Both the position numbers and the translations under genes were made by a program. A stretch of DNA of 64,000 nt. It comes from Roseovarius lutimaris. GTDB lineage: Bacteria; Pseudomonadota; Alphaproteobacteria; Rhodobacterales; Rhodobacteraceae. Shown here piece by piece: positions 63,681 to 64,000 of this stretch; positions within the stretch are counted from its first letter, which is position 1, and every line of letters begins with the position of its first letter. The notes beneath the pieces are model-generated. The model was not told where the DNA came from. It saw only the letters and a program-made list of their open reading frames with translations, and did not search any database. The DNA lies in the NCBI RefSeq assembly GCF_900115165.1, contig NZ_FOVP01000019.1, positions 47,813-111,812 of the forward strand. The letters are read 5' to 3'.

Positions 63681-64000
63681 TGCCCCCGTCGGGTGGTCCA
63701 GGTTAATTGTTAGTGCATTGTGGGCCTCTGGTCTATCGGAACGATGCTTTCTGGCGCGGGCGGTCGATGACCTAATGCGCTGTGCGGCCTGACGGTGTTG
63801 TAGTGGATTCGCCATTGCTCGATCAGTATTTGTGCCTCGCGCAAGGTGTAGAACATTTCGCCATTGAGCAATTCGTCGCGGAAACGGGCGTTGAAGCTTT
63901 CGCAATATCCGTTCTGCCAAGGTGATCCGGGTTCGATGTAAGCCGTCTTGGCACCGACGGCAGCGATCCAGTCCCGCACCTTCTGAGCGATAAATTCCGG
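63681..64000. mobile_element. IS3-family insertion sequence, left part
   Basis: The boundary is taken where TGCCCCCGTCGGGTGGTCC begins (63681), which looks like an inverted-repeat end and marks the break in the integrase remnant. The element continues beyond the window, so the other end and target duplication cannot be checked. The exact boundary is uncertain by a few bases. Confidence 0.65.
63710..64000 (-). CDS. IS3-family transposase OrfB, C-terminal part (cut by window end)
   Basis: The frame is open to base 64000, so this is the last 96 residues of the DDE transposase. [12 protein letters not shown] belongs to the segment normally following the second Asp (DNGPEF). The catalytic Glu is in [16 protein letters not shown]. 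The tail [20 protein letters not shown] is characteristic of the IS3 group. The codon at 63979 is GTG within the frame rather than a start. Confidence 0.88.
   Translation of the reverse strand, partial: PEFIAQKVRDWIAAVGAKTAYIEPGSPWQNGYCESFNARFRDELLNGEMFYTLREAQILIEQWRIHYNTVRPHSALGHRPPAPESIVPIDQRPTMH

Overview
The window looks like chromosome of a Roseobacter-group (Rhodobacterales) alphaproteobacterium. The DNA is GC-rich. It carries the rpsF-rpsR-rplI and accB-accC pairs, a LuxR/LuxI acyl-homoserine-lactone pair, a monomeric NADP isocitrate dehydrogenase, several glutamine-synthetase-like polyamine ligases and two urea/branched-chain-amino-acid type ABC importers. This placement rests on gene content and family resemblance; no database search was run.

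Layout. 1-8290: an amide utilisation locus on + (substrate-binding protein cut by the window edge, two permeases, two ATPases, amiE, amiB, amiC, amiR). 8500-9831: tig with its terminator. 9960-11631 (-): luxR and luxI. 11927-13167 (-): rpsF-rpsR-rplI. 13400-14604 (+): a membrane protein and a YceI protein. 14680-20847 (-): a DegT aminotransferase and gamma-glutamyl-polyamine genes, two of them preceded by near-identical TTTGATCAAA palindromes. 20930-22635 (-): M48 protease and radical SAM protein. 22805-24927 (+): zwf-pgl. 25138-25800: two small lipoproteins. 25905-32745: enolase, EamA, CDF and SMR transporters, an Lrp regulator, DUF6356 and icd. 32904-37787: Bcr/CflA efflux, K+ channel, FrnE-like DsbA, an acyl-CoA ligase and a PuuR-like XRE-cupin regulator. 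37842-39690 (-): accB-accC. 39861-42017: PAS-LuxR regulator and acyl-CoA ligase. 42106-44406 (+): a preQ1-I riboswitch and queC-D-E-F. 45079-57268: acs with a liv-type ABC transporter (-), then divergently an ScfR-type regulator, a receiver protein, a small membrane protein and a transporter-fused histidine kinase (+). 57351-61283 (+): FliM/FliN-like protein, DksA-type protein, a small protein and a degenerate FadB-like protein. 61472-64000: left end of an integrated element, with a tRNA 3' fragment, a tyrosine recombinase, a second recombinase pseudogene and an IS3-type element.

Two blocks stand out as systems. The first joins the classical AmiC/AmiR amide-sensing pair and the amidase to a dedicated ABC importer whose receptor is a paralogue of the AmiC sensor. 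The second groups acetyl-CoA synthetase with a complete ABC importer, a short-chain-acyl-CoA-type regulator and a CrbS-like kinase, which suggests an acetate or short-chain carboxylate sensing and uptake unit. The que operon has a recognisable preQ1-I aptamer that contains its Shine-Dalgarno sequence. The right end is a mobile-element junction at a tRNA gene and continues past the window.
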